From contig NZ_FMIA01000002.1 of the NCBI RefSeq assembly GCF_900091615.1, positions 2,170,001 through 2,234,000 on the forward strand: DNA of 64,000 nt. The letters are read 5' to 3'. A model generated the notes under the pieces. The model was not told where the DNA came from and made no database searches. It saw nothing but the letters and a program-made list of their open reading frames with translations. How positions within the stretch are numbered: the first letter of the stretch is position 1; every line of letters begins with the position of its first letter. Made by a program: the position numbers and the translations under genes. Shown here in pieces: positions 29,297-37,608 of this stretch. The DNA is from Micromonospora yangpuensis. GTDB lineage: Bacteria; Actinomycetota; Actinomycetes; Mycobacteriales; Micromonosporaceae.

Positions 29297-29542
29297 TCAG
29301 CGCGGCGGGACGATGTCCCGACGCTCCTCGACCCGGTACTCCACCGGCTCGGCGGCGGGAGCGGTGGCGACCGTCTGGCGGCGGCGGCCCCAGACCGCCG
29401 CGGTCATGATCAGGCCGAGTACGCCGGCGGCCATCAGGATCCAGCCGACGATGTCCAGGTCGACACCGCCGACGCTGGCGTTGACGGCGAAGGTGAGGAT
29501 CGCGCCGACCGCGAGAAGGAAAATGCTCGTTCCGATGCCCAC
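29297..29542 (-). CDS. Small membrane protein, DUF6458-like
   Basis: 81 aa with two transmembrane helices (SIFLLAVGAILTFAVNA and IVGWILMAAGVLGLIMTAAVW) and a charged cytoplasmic tail. The start MGIGTSIFLLAVGAIL and the VDLDIVGWILM pattern fit the actinobacterial DUF6458 family, function unknown. AAGGAGG stands 5 nt before the GTG start. Confidence 0.8.
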   Translation of the reverse strand: MGIGTSIFLLAVGAILTFAVNASVGGVDLDIVGWILMAAGVLGLIMTAAVWGRRRQTVATAPAAEPVEYRVEERRDIVPPR

Positions 29543-29690
29543 GACAGCCTCCTTCGAGGGGGTGATGTGCTGTCGGGGAGTTCAACTACCCCGCCGGTGA
29601 GCTGGGCAACCATCCGGGTGCGGGGGTGGCCGTCGGCTGATCTTGTCGTCGGGTAGAGTTCGCAACGTCGCTGGCGCTGGCCGGTGACGT

Positions 29691-29763
29691 GCGGACGTAG
29701 CGCAGCTGGTAGCGCATCACCTTGCCAAGGTGAGGGTCGCGGGTTCGAATCCCGTCGTCCGCT
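29691..29763 (+). tRNA. tRNA-Gly (GCC), copy 2
   Basis: Identical 73 nt to the copy at 25577. A possible -10 TAGAGT lies at 29654-29659. Confidence 0.96.
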
Positions 29764-29829
29764 CGTGGTATGCCCCTGACCGGGGTGACCGTTGCCGAGC
29801 GCGGCCGTCGTCGCCGGGTCGGTGCCCAC

Positions 29830-29901
29830 GGGCGATTGGCGCAGTGGGAGCGCGCTTCCTTGACACGGAAGAGGTCACTGGTTCAAACCCAGTATCGCCC
29901 A
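29830..29901 (+). tRNA. tRNA-Val (GAC), copy 2
   Basis: Same 72-nt body as copy 1, but the 3' end reads ACCG, so CCA is not encoded. The RiPP locus starts about 155 bp downstream. Confidence 0.95.
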
Positions 29902-30055
29902 CCGGTAAGTGAATGCCGTGTCGGCGGATCCGAACATCTCTTCTTTTTTCTCGTTCTGCCAGTGTGCTCCGCGTGTCGCGCGGGCTCGGTGTGGTGAAAC
30001 GCCCAACGGGACGCCCGGATCAATTACGATTCGCCTAGTCCGTTTTATGCGTATG

Positions 30056-30223
30056 GGGGTTTTCGTGAATGTTTCTCCGGATTCGACGAATGACAGCGCG
30101 CCTGTCGCCGACTACCAGCGGCCGCATCTGCGTCGCCTCGGCACCCTGGCCGAGCTGACCCAGGGCGGTTTCCCCGGGGTGACCGACGCGGACGGCCAGT
30201 CCGGCGTCCTGGGCTCGATCTGA
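30056..30223 (+). CDS. Lasso-type RiPP precursor peptide
   Basis: About 55 aa. The leader carries the hallmarks read by lasso RRE/PqqD proteins: YQRPHLRRLGTLAELTQ, with Y..P and the L..LG..AELT pattern and a Thr at position -2. The predicted core is GGFPGVTDADGQSGVLGSI: Gly1 and Asp8 can form the usual 8-residue macrolactam, leaving an 11-residue tail. Start candidates are ATG 30050, ATG 30056 and GTG 30068 behind GGGGG; the choice does not alter the core. TACGAT at 30025-30030 could be a -10. The gene for a cyclase-like protein and a PqqD protein follow on the same strand. Confidence 0.85.
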   Translation, partial: GVFVNVSPDSTNDSAPVADYQRPHLRRLGTLAELTQGGFPGVTDADGQSGVLGSI

Positions 30224-30278
30224 GCCGACGACCCCACCAGCGGCGGTCTGCTGTGGGTGTCGACCTGTCGGTGCACCG

Positions 30279-31235
30279 ATGAGCAGCGACCTCCGCGCGG
30301 CACCGGCACACCCGCCGCCGGAACCGTCACCGGCCGGCCCGCTCGCCGTCGGGCCGGCCGGTACGGCATCGCGGTGGGCCGGTACGGCATCGCGGTCGGC
30401 TGGTGTGGGATCGCGGTGGGCCGGTGCGGCGTCGGCGTGGGCCGGTGGCCGTACGGTGCTGACGTTGCTGCGTCGGGACCTGTCCGAGCACCGCGGTCTC
30501 GGGCCACCGTTCCTGCTCGACCTGGCCTTCGGGTTGGTCAACCTGCTGGTGTTCCGCTTCGTCTCGCAGGTGGTCACGCTGGGCCCCGACGCCGACTTCA
30601 CCCGCTCGACGAGCTACTTCGACTTCGTCGCGGTGGGCATCGTCTTCCTGCTGGTGCTCCAGGCCGGCACCGTCCAGGTGGTGACCCGGCTGGCCGGCGA
30701 GCAGCGGGCCGGCACCCTGGAGTTGCTGACCGCGCAGCCGGTGCCACGGTGGGCGCTGGGCCTGGGCCTGGCCGGGTACCCGTTCGTCTTCGCCCTGCTG
30801 CGGGCCGGGCTCTACCTCGCGGTGCTCGGGACCTTCTTCGGCCTGCACATCGGGCGGGCCGACTGGGTAGGGGTGGTCGTGGTCGCAGCCCTGGGCGCGC
30901 TCTGCACCCTGCCGTTCGGGCTCGCGTTGGCCGGCCTCGCGGTGGCCTTCGGCGCCGGGGAGCCGGTGGCCCGCCTGCTGGTGGTGGCGCTGTCCTTCCT
31001 CTCCGGCACGTATTTTCCGGTCTCGGCGCTGCCGGTGGCGGTACGGGCGTTCGCCGAACCACTGCCCACCCGGATCGCCCTGGACGGGCTGCGGCACGCG
31101 TTGACCGGCGGTGGTTGGTCGACGGCGGCGCTGGCCCTGACCGGGGCTGCCGCCGTACTGCTGCCGTTGTCGGCCTGGATCTTCGACCGCGCGCTGTGGC
31201 TCGCCCGGCGCAGGGGGGTGCTCACCCGTGACTGA
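30279..31235 (+). CDS. ABC-2 type permease of the RiPP locus
   Basis: 318 aa. After a low-complexity N-terminus (residues 1-55) there are about six membrane helices in the ABC-2 pattern (LLDLAFGLVNLLVFRFVSQ, FDFVAVGIVFLLVLQAG, a coupling-type helix with GTLELLTAQPVPRWAL, FLSGTYFPVSALP near the end). It would export the product or confer immunity, but no ATP-binding subunit is encoded nearby. Four 21-bp tandem units (30356-30439) build the N-terminal SRWAG repeats, which may be variable. Its stop overlaps the next gene by 8 bp. Confidence 0.82.
   Translation: MSSDLRAAPAHPPPEPSPAGPLAVGPAGTASRWAGTASRSAGVGSRWAGAASAWAGGRTVLTLLRRDLSEHRGLGPPFLLDLAFGLVNLLVFRFVSQVVTLGPDADFTRSTSYFDFVAVGIVFLLVLQAGTVQVVTRLAGEQRAGTLELLTAQPVPRWALGLGLAGYPFVFALLRAGLYLAVLGTFFGLHIGRADWVGVVVVAALGALCTLPFGLALAGLAVAFGAGEPVARLLVVALSFLSGTYFPVSALPVAVRAFAEPLPTRIALDGLRHALTGGGWSTAALALTGAAAVLLPLSAWIFDRALWLARRRGVLTRD
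30356..30439. repeat. 21-bp tandem repeat in the permease gene
   Basis: Four units of the type ggccggtacggcatcgcggt plus one base, diverging slightly. A multiple of 3, so the frame is kept. Confidence 0.8.
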
Positions 31236-32424
31236 CCTTTCTCTTGCCCGGCCCACCGCGCAGGACGTGGCCTGCGGCATCGTGCTGGGCCAGGACCCGG
31301 CGGCCGGCCCGCTCACGGCCCGGCTGTCGGCTGCCGGCCCGCCCGCTGCCGGCCCGCCCGCGGTGCGGCCCGGCCCGGTGCCGGCCCCGCTGGTCGCCCT
31401 GGAACAGGCGGTGCTGCCGGCGTTGTGCCGGCCGCCCTGCCTGGTGAGCTTCTCCGGTGGGGTGGACTCCGCACTGGTGCTGGCCATCGCCGCCCGGGTC
31501 GCCCGGCGCGAGGGGCTGCCCGATCCGGTGCCGGTGACCTGGCGGTTCACCGACGCGCCCCGGGCACAGGAGTCGGACTGGCAGGACCGGGTGATCGCCG
31601 AGCTGGGGCTGGGCCGACACTGGCGGATCCTGTCCGCCGGTGAGGACCTGGACCTGGTCGGTCCGGTCGCCGCCCGGCTGCTCGACCGGTACGGGCAGCT
31701 GCATCCGCCGAACCGGCACCTGCACCTGCCGATCATCGAGCTGGCCCGGGGCGGGGCGCTGTTGACCGGGGTGGGCGGTGACCAGATCCTGGCCGGCTGG
31801 CGGCGTCGTCCCGGCTCGCTGCGCGCCCGGTTGAGCCGGCTGCGCCACAGCGTCGGGCGGCGGGCCGCCCGGGAGCCGGACCCGTTCCCCTGGTTGCGTC
31901 CCCGGGTGGCCCGGGAGCTGCGCCGACGGTTCCGGGCCGAGCGGCGGGCCGAGCCGCACCGGTTGGCCGGGCGGGTCGCCTGGCACCTGGGCCGGCGTGA
32001 CCTGACCATGACCCGGGCCAGCCTGACCGCGGTCGCCGCCGACCACGACGTGCTCGCGGTGACCCCGCTGCTGGACGAGGGGTTCGCCGTCGCCCTGGCC
32101 ACCCACCGGGGCCGGTGGCGGTCCCCGTCGCGGCGGGAGCTGCTGGCCGACCTGGCCGACGCCGACCTGCCGCCGTTGGTCGTCGCGCCCCGCCGCAAGG
32201 CCACCTTCGACGAGGTGTTCTTCCGCGCCGGGACCCGGGAGTTCGTGCACGGCTGGGACGGCACCGGCGTGGACGAGACGTTGGTGGACCCAGCCGCGCT
32301 GCGTCGGGAGTGGACCGCCTGGCCGGTCTGCCCCCGCACGGCGGCCCTGGTGCACCAGGTCTGGCTGGCCTCCCGGCCGGCCGGTACGGGCCCGGCACAA
32401 CCGATCATGGAGGTACCGAGGTGA
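31228..32424 (+). CDS. Asparagine-synthetase-like lasso cyclase (C protein)
   Basis: 398 aa with an ATP-pyrophosphatase synthetase domain: PP-loop VSFSGGVDSALVL near residue 75, GVGGDQILAGW, and the late ATFDEVF region. Lasso C proteins adenylate the Asp/Glu side chain and form the macrolactam. Unlike asparagine synthetase B and most lasso cyclases it has no N-terminal glutaminase-like domain; the first 70 residues are Ala/Gly/Pro-rich. That makes it about 200 residues shorter than usual. It overlaps the permease by 8 bp and the PqqD gene by 4 bp (GTGA), so one operon is likely. Confidence 0.85.
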   Translation: MTDLSLARPTAQDVACGIVLGQDPAAGPLTARLSAAGPPAAGPPAVRPGPVPAPLVALEQAVLPALCRPPCLVSFSGGVDSALVLAIAARVARREGLPDPVPVTWRFTDAPRAQESDWQDRVIAELGLGRHWRILSAGEDLDLVGPVAARLLDRYGQLHPPNRHLHLPIIELARGGALLTGVGGDQILAGWRRRPGSLRARLSRLRHSVGRRAAREPDPFPWLRPRVARELRRRFRAERRAEPHRLAGRVAWHLGRRDLTMTRASLTAVAADHDVLAVTPLLDEGFAVALATHRGRWRSPSRRELLADLADADLPPLVVAPRRKATFDEVFFRAGTREFVHGWDGTGVDETLVDPAALRREWTAWPVCPRTAALVHQVWLASRPAGTGPAQPIMEVPR

Positions 32425-32702
32425 ACACCGAGACCACGACCCTGTACCAGGTCGACGCCGAGCGGGTGGCCTGGCGGACCGTCGGGGACGAGGCGGTGCT
32501 GCTGGACGTCCGTAACTCCGTCTACTTCGCCCTGGACAGCTGGGCGGTGTTGCTCTGGCCGCACCTGGTGACCGGGGCGACCGCCGCCGACCTGACCGCC
32601 GTGCTGGCCGCGCACGCCCCGGTCGACCCGGAGCGGGCCGCCGCCGACGTGCGCTCCTTCCTGGCCGAGCTGGACACCGCCGACCTGCTAAACCGCCACT
32701 GA
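32421..32702 (+). CDS. PqqD-family RiPP recognition protein (B1)
   Basis: 93-aa winged-helix protein of the PqqD/RRE type (VAWRTVGDEAVLLDVRNSVY, FALDSWAVLLWPHL, then a helical C-terminus), which binds the leader of the precursor and presents it to the enzymes. In lasso loci it is called B1 and works with a B2 protease. GTG start overlaps the cyclase stop. No B2 follows; instead an 18-bp repeat carries the stop codon region and a convergent gene begins. Confidence 0.85.
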   Translation: MNTETTTLYQVDAERVAWRTVGDEAVLLDVRNSVYFALDSWAVLLWPHLVTGATAADLTAVLAAHAPVDPERAAADVRSFLAELDTADLLNRH

Positions 32703-32740
32703 CCGTTCGACCGCCACTGGCTGTTCGACCGCCACTGACC
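32692..32740. repeat. 18-bp tandem repeat at the end of the PqqD gene
   Basis: Units starting at 32692, 32710 and 32728 (accgccactg plus 8 bases, last partial). The first contains the PqqD stop codon, so the gene end has been tandemly copied into the intergenic gap. Confidence 0.8.
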
Positions 32741-32753
32741 ACGGCCGTGCCGC

Positions 32754-33803
32754 TCAGCCCTCGGGGTGGCGTCGGGCCGCGCGCAGCTCCCGCAGCGCCC
32801 GGGGCAGCGCGCGGGCGTGCCGGCGGTACCGGCGCAGGTGGGCCAGGAACAGCGTGCCCGCGCCGTGCCCGGCGAGCGGGTCGGCCAGCCGGAGGCGGTC
32901 GGGGGTGGGCAGGGCGAGCGTGGCGAGTCGGCGCAGCCGCCGCCACCGGGAAAGCTCGTCGAGGTCGGCGAGGTTGATCGCGAGCGGGCTGGCCCGCTGC
33001 GCGGCGAGCTGGTACGACCGTCCGCCGGTCGCGGGCAGCCCGAGGCCGGCGGCCACCGCCGCGCCCACCGGCAGCAGCCGGAGCCCGACGGTGAAGGCGG
33101 ACAGCGCCGCGCACCGCTCGGCCAGGGCGGCCGCCGCCGGCCAGACCCGCAGCGGCAGCACGTCGAGGGCACGGGCCAGGTCGGCGAGGGGCCTGGCGGA
33201 GCCGCCGGGGCTGGCCGCGTGCAGGGCGACCAGTAGGGCGCAGCCCGCCTCGTCGGGCACCAGTACGGTGCCGCCGGCCAGGGTGACCGGTTCGGCCCCG
33301 GAGTACAGCACGGTCCACAGTTCGTCGGCGTCGCCTACCCGCGCGAAACCACGGTGCAGGTCCAGCACGAACGGCACCGGGCCGGGGACCGACCAGGTCT
33401 GCTCGTGCCAGAGCCCCCACCGTCGGTGCAGGGCGGTGTCCTCCCGGGGTCGGTAGCCGGCGGCGGCGAGCGCGGTCTGCGCGGCGGCGAAGCTGGCCGG
33501 CGCGACCAACAGGTCCACGTCGCCGTAGAGGCGCTCGACGCCGAGCCGGTGGGCCAGGCCGGCGCCCTTGAGCAGCACGCTCGGCACTCCCGCCTGGCGC
33601 AGCAGGTCGCTGGTGGCCAGCGCGGCGCTGTCCAGGGCGAGGCAGCGCAGCGCCAGACCGGCGGAGGCCGCGCTGCCGCTCGCCGCGCTGCCGCTCGCCG
33701 CGCTGCCGCTCGCCGCGCTGCCGCTCGCCGCGCCGCCGCTCGCCGCGTTGGCGGTCACCGGGCCATCGGCCGGCGGGAGGGGCCCGCCGGTGCCGGCGGT
33801 CAC
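32754..33803 (-). CDS. Nucleotidyltransferase-family protein of the RiPP locus
   Basis: 349 aa of the NTP_transf_5 type: VLLKGAGLAHRLG followed by YGDVDLLVAP carries the G-S/A and D.D catalytic pattern of pol-beta-fold transferases (about residues 74-98). The C-terminal half is helical and unassigned. The N-terminus has a Gly-Ser-Ala-Ala repeat from a 15-bp tandem array. GTG start overlaps the HprK-like stop (GTGA). NTP_transf_5, HprK-like, PqqD and asparagine-synthetase-like genes recur together in bacteria; the modification they make is unknown. Confidence 0.8.
   Translation of the reverse strand: MTAGTGGPLPPADGPVTANAASGGAASGSAASGSAASGSAASGSAASAGLALRCLALDSAALATSDLLRQAGVPSVLLKGAGLAHRLGVERLYGDVDLLVAPASFAAAQTALAAAGYRPREDTALHRRWGLWHEQTWSVPGPVPFVLDLHRGFARVGDADELWTVLYSGAEPVTLAGGTVLVPDEAGCALLVALHAASPGGSARPLADLARALDVLPLRVWPAAAALAERCAALSAFTVGLRLLPVGAAVAAGLGLPATGGRSYQLAAQRASPLAINLADLDELSRWRRLRRLATLALPTPDRLRLADPLAGHGAGTLFLAHLRRYRRHARALPRALRELRAARRHPEG
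33676..33750. repeat. 15-bp tandem repeat in the nucleotidyltransferase gene
   Basis: Five units of ccgctcgccgcgctg, the last two with changes, giving repeated Ser-Gly-Ser-Ala-Ala in the N-terminal tail. It is outside the catalytic domain. Confidence 0.85.
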
Positions 33804-34630
33804 CGGGCCGCCCCGACCGGGGTGAGGGTGGCTGTCAGCAGCCGGTGGGTGGCGTCCAGGGCGGTCCAGTCGCGGGGGCGGGTGAGTTCGTACGCGGGGA
33901 CGCCGGCCAGGCCGAGCAGCCGGGTCGCGTCGGAGGGCAGCTCCGGCAGGGAACGCAGGGCGGCGAGCCGGGCCAGCAGCTCGGTCGGGCCCAGCGGCGT
34001 CAACGCCGGCCCGTCGCCCCAGCGCAGGAAGAGCCAGCCGCCCAGGGGCAGCCGGTGCGGCCCGGCGGGCAGGGCGATCCGCAGCCGGCTGCCGTCACGC
34101 ACGCCGCGGGTGGGCAGCGCCACGCCGGGCACCGGCTCCCGCAGGTCCACGCAGCGCGGCCCGGCGAGCACCTGGTCACCGTCGAGGACGGCGATGTCGT
34201 CGGTGAGCACCGGTACGCCCCGGGCGGCCAGCGCCGCGAGCAGGCTGCTCTTGCCGGCGGTACGCCCACCGGGCACCACCCAGGCCCGGCCGTCGAGCCC
34301 GAACGCCCCGGCGTGGAAGGTCTCCCGCCCCGCCCAGCGGTTGCAGATCACCGCCACCGGGGCGAGGTAGGGGTGGGCCAGCACCGCCGGGTCCAGCGGC
34401 GGGCCGTAGAAGGTCGCGGTGCGCAGCCGCCGGTCCAGCTCCAGGGTGCGCCCGTCGGTGAGCGGGCGGACCACCCGGTCGGCGTCCAGCGGCACCGGCT
34501 CCGGTGCCTCGGTGTCGCGTTGCCGCACGGTCACCGGTCGGCTGCCGGCCGGCGGGTACGCGGTGGCGGTCAGCTCGGTGACCCCGTCCAGGCCCCGGAT
34601 GTGCAGCCCGTAGGCGGATCTGACTGGCAT
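33800..34630 (-). CDS. HPr kinase-like protein of the RiPP locus
   Basis: 276 aa. Walker A WVVPGGRTAGKSSLL at about residues 117-131 and Walker B-like VLTDDIAVLDG match the HprK/P catalytic core, without the DRTase-type N-terminal half of true HPr kinase. HprK-like proteins in paeninodin-type lasso loci phosphorylate the precursor (established for that family), and HprK-related proteins occur with PqqD-like proteins elsewhere. The core here has a C-terminal Ile but one Ser at 18, so tail phosphorylation is possible. AGGTGAGGA stands before the ATG. It is the first gene of a two-gene operon converging on the precursor operon. Confidence 0.82.
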   Translation of the reverse strand: MPVRSAYGLHIRGLDGVTELTATAYPPAGSRPVTVRQRDTEAPEPVPLDADRVVRPLTDGRTLELDRRLRTATFYGPPLDPAVLAHPYLAPVAVICNRWAGRETFHAGAFGLDGRAWVVPGGRTAGKSSLLAALAARGVPVLTDDIAVLDGDQVLAGPRCVDLREPVPGVALPTRGVRDGSRLRIALPAGPHRLPLGGWLFLRWGDGPALTPLGPTELLARLAALRSLPELPSDATRLLGLAGVPAYELTRPRDWTALDATHRLLTATLTPVGAAR

Positions 34631-34661
34631 GCTCGTTCCTCACCTGGCTCTCGGTGGACAG

Positions 34662-34695
34662 CACCGGGTGGGGGCACGTCGGCCCCCACCCGGTG
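34662..34695 (-). terminator. Terminator after the FN3/Ig-like gene
   Basis: 14-bp perfect stem (34662-34675 with 34682-34695), 18 bp past the stop of the large secreted protein and just before the HprK-like gene. Confidence 0.7.
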
Positions 34696-34713
34696 GTCAG
34701 CTGGTCGGACGGG

Positions 34714-37479
34714 TCAGCGGGTGCTGCCCCGTACGTTGGTCAGCTGTTGGCTCTTCGCCCGCTGCGCGGCGGCCTTCTTGGCCGCCTTCTGCGTCTTCGG
34801 GGTCACCGCAGCCGTGGCGGCGAGACCCGGCGGGGTGACGGGGCCACCACCGATGGCCTCGACGTCCCAGCCGACCCAGAAGGTGCCACCCTTGTCCACC
34901 TCGAAGACGAGGGCGATGTAGACGGTCCCACCGGGCGGCAGGCCGCCCAGCGGCAGTTGCGCGGTCAGCGTGCTGGAGAGCCCGCCGCCCGGCGGATCCA
35001 CCGACGGCGGGTCCAGGTCGAGGTTCTGCACGGTCACCGTCCGTCCACCGACGGTGAACGTCTCGGTGGGCGTGGTCGGGTTGACCGCCCGCAACTCCGC
35101 CGGGTTGGGCGGGGTGGGGGTGCCCGGGATGGGCGCGCCGTTGACCTGGCTGAGCGTGGAGATGCGCAGCCGGACCAGGGTCGCCGGGGTGACGCCCCGG
35201 TTGGTGATCGCGCGTCGGATGATCAGCCGCTTGGGGCTGGTCGGGGTGGCGTCGATGATCTGCTGGTTCGGGGCCGCGTTGGAGGCCTTGGTCGGGTCGA
35301 GCAGGGTGGTCTGCAGGATGTTGCTCTGCTCGAACGGCCCGAACTGGCGCAGCGGCGACGGCGAGCCGAGCGTGGACGGCACCCCGTTGACCGGTCCGAT
35401 CACGTTGGCGACCAGCCGGAAGTCGGTCCGGTTGTCGCGGGTGTCCTGCGGCGTGCCGGAGACCCGCAGTCGTACCCAGGCGTTCTGGACTGTCGGCGGG
35501 CTGGTGAACGCCGGCAGCGGCGTGCCGGTGGACCAGCCGGGTGTGCTGCCGGCCGCGTCGGTGATGGTGCCGGCGGCGTCGGGCACCCGCAGCCGCAGGC
35601 CGGTGCCGCCGGTGTTAGGCACCGGCCCGAGGGTCGGCACCAGCAGGTCCGCCGGGATGGTCGGGAAGGCGACGTTGTACCGCGCCGTGCCGATCAGGTA
35701 ACCGACCCGGGGGCCGATGGTGGTCGCGGTGTTCGGGATCTCGATCACCACGCCGCCGGGGGCCTCCACCTTGATCCCGGGCAGCTGCATCGGGATCGAG
35801 GTGTTGTTGTAGAGCACCACGTACTGGTCGAACTGGCTGGGCGTGTTGGCGATGCCGGACTGCCGGAACTGGTCGATGAGCAACTGCCCCGGCACCCCGT
35901 TGACCTGCACCGGCACCGTGTTGGAGACGGACTCGCCGTTGGTGATGGTGGAGTCGAAGTCCACGAAGACCTGGTTGAGGCCGAACGCGGGCAGCTTCAG
36001 GGTGAAGGTCGCCCGGTTGAAACTGACGGTCTGGGTGCCCAGGTTGACGGTGACCCCGGTGCGCTGCCGGTCGAAGATGGTCACCGTGCCCTCGGCCTCA
36101 CCCGGGCCGAGGTTGGCGGTGAACGTGACCGGACTGTCGAAGTTCACCGAGCTGGCGCTGGCGGTCAGGGTGACCACCGTCTGCGGCTGGATCACGATCC
36201 GGATCTGTGTTACGTCGCTGAGCCCGGCGGCGTCGGTCACCCGCAGGTCGACGCCGAAGGTGCCGGCGGTGGTGGGTCGGCCACTGATCTCACCGGTGTT
36301 CGGGTCGATGCTCAGGCCGGGGGGCAGGACGCCGGAGGCGAGCGACCAGACGTACGGGGCCACCCCACCGACCACGGTGGGTCGCAGCGAGTAGGGCGCG
36401 TTGACCTCACCCAGCGGGACGGCGGGAATGACGATGTTCGGCGCCGGGGTGACCGAGATGGTGATCAGCCGGCTGCCGATCCGGCCGGCGCTGCCGACCA
36501 CCCGGACCACGAAGGCGAAGCTGCCCGCCGTGGTCGGGATGCCGGCGATGAGGCCGGTGTTCGGGTTGAGCGTCAACCCGGGTGGCAGGGCGCCGTAGGT
36601 GATGGAGAACGTCCACGGTGCCTGTCCCCGGGAGACGTCGACGTTCTGGCTGTAGGCCACGCCGACCTCGGCGTTGTTGCCGTTCCAGAAGACCCACGGC
36701 GACTCGTTCGGGACGACCGGGTGCGACGGCGCGGACTCCGGGCCGAGGCCCTGGGAGGTCAGCGCGGCGATGGTGAAGGTGTAGGTGATCCCGGCGGTCA
36801 GACCGCCCACGGTGGCGGTCAGCGGCGAGGCCGGCACCGTCTGCGACGCCTGCTTCACCCCACCGATGTACGGGAAGATGAGGTAGTTGGTGATCGGTGA
36901 GCCGCCGTCGGAGGCCGGAGGGCTCCAGCTGATCACCGCGGTGGTGACGTCGGCGGTGACCGCCCGGATGGTCGGCGCGCTGGGCAGGGCGAGCAGCTTC
37001 GGTGGGGCGGAGCGCTTGCTGGCCGGGCCGACGCCGGCCGTGTTCTTCGCCGCCACGGTGAACGTCCAGGCACCCTTGGCCGACGGCAGGGTCAGCTTCC
37101 GGCTGGTCTGCTTGGCGTCGAAGGCCTTCGTCGCCGCCTTCCGGCCGTCGCGGTACGAGGTGACGACGTACTCGGTGATCTTGTTGCCGTTGTCCTTCGG
37201 GGCCTTCCAGGTCACCACGGCGGTGGTGCCCTTCTTGGCGGCCTTCGGCCTCGCCGGGGCGGCCGGCTTGACCGGCTTGGCCTTCTCCACCAGCGGGGCC
37301 GGCGCTGCCGCCGCCTGCGGTGGGGCGGCCTGTGGTGGGGCCGCCTGCTGCGCGGCCACCGGGGACGTGCGGCCGGGTGACCGGGCTGCGGCGTTGGTCG
37401 GGGTGGTGATCGCCGAGGCGACGAGCGAACCGGCGATCACCCCCGCTACCAGCATGCGTAAACGGGACGTTCGGGGCAT
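34714..37479 (-). CDS. Large secreted FN3/Ig-like protein
   Basis: 921 aa. Signal peptide 1-30 (RLRMLVAGVIAGSLVASAI), Ala/Pro/Lys-rich linker (30-85), FN3 domains about 80-165 and 170-260, two putative-Ig (He_PIG/cadherin-like) domains about 265-435 with TLNPNTGLIAGIP and SIDPNTGEISGRP, an Ig-like repeat to about 525, a lamin-tail-like domain (about 530-690; LLIDQFRQSG, YVVLYNNTSIPMQL), then a C-terminal beta region with a Lys/Ala-rich tail. No enzyme motif. It is probably an extracellular adhesion or matrix protein. ATG 37479 fits a signal peptide. Confidence 0.8.
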   Translation of the reverse strand: MPRTSRLRMLVAGVIAGSLVASAITTPTNAAARSPGRTSPVAAQQAAPPQAAPPQAAAAPAPLVEKAKPVKPAAPARPKAAKKGTTAVVTWKAPKDNGNKITEYVVTSYRDGRKAATKAFDAKQTSRKLTLPSAKGAWTFTVAAKNTAGVGPASKRSAPPKLLALPSAPTIRAVTADVTTAVISWSPPASDGGSPITNYLIFPYIGGVKQASQTVPASPLTATVGGLTAGITYTFTIAALTSQGLGPESAPSHPVVPNESPWVFWNGNNAEVGVAYSQNVDVSRGQAPWTFSITYGALPPGLTLNPNTGLIAGIPTTAGSFAFVVRVVGSAGRIGSRLITISVTPAPNIVIPAVPLGEVNAPYSLRPTVVGGVAPYVWSLASGVLPPGLSIDPNTGEISGRPTTAGTFGVDLRVTDAAGLSDVTQIRIVIQPQTVVTLTASASSVNFDSPVTFTANLGPGEAEGTVTIFDRQRTGVTVNLGTQTVSFNRATFTLKLPAFGLNQVFVDFDSTITNGESVSNTVPVQVNGVPGQLLIDQFRQSGIANTPSQFDQYVVLYNNTSIPMQLPGIKVEAPGGVVIEIPNTATTIGPRVGYLIGTARYNVAFPTIPADLLVPTLGPVPNTGGTGLRLRVPDAAGTITDAAGSTPGWSTGTPLPAFTSPPTVQNAWVRLRVSGTPQDTRDNRTDFRLVANVIGPVNGVPSTLGSPSPLRQFGPFEQSNILQTTLLDPTKASNAAPNQQIIDATPTSPKRLIIRRAITNRGVTPATLVRLRISTLSQVNGAPIPGTPTPPNPAELRAVNPTTPTETFTVGGRTVTVQNLDLDPPSVDPPGGGLSSTLTAQLPLGGLPPGGTVYIALVFEVDKGGTFWVGWDVEAIGGGPVTPPGLAATAAVTPKTQKAAKKAAAQRAKSQQLTNVRGSTR

Positions 37480-37593
37480 CCAGTGCCTACCTCTCGGGAG
37501 CTGGGGGTGGTGGCGGTGCAGAGTCGTCGGCGGGCGGCGGCGTCGGCGCACGCCGAACTGCTCGGCCGGTGGCCGAGTCGATGTGGGGAGAAA

Positions 37594-37608
37594 GCGAATG
37601 ATATTCGC
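37594..37608. promoter_or_regulatory. AT-rich palindrome before the FN3/Ig-like gene
   Basis: GCGAAT-GAT-ATTCGC in an unusually AT-rich stretch (37580-37680), about 115 bp upstream of the start of the secreted protein. A possible operator in its promoter; nothing else is seen in 37480-37724. Confidence 0.4.

Noticed and set aside
32754..33803. Toxin-antitoxin nucleotidyltransferase (MNT/AbiEii type)
   Set aside because: The LLKGAGLA and YGDVDLLV pattern fits NTP_transf_5, and the start overlaps the HprK-like gene of the RiPP locus instead of an antitoxin gene.
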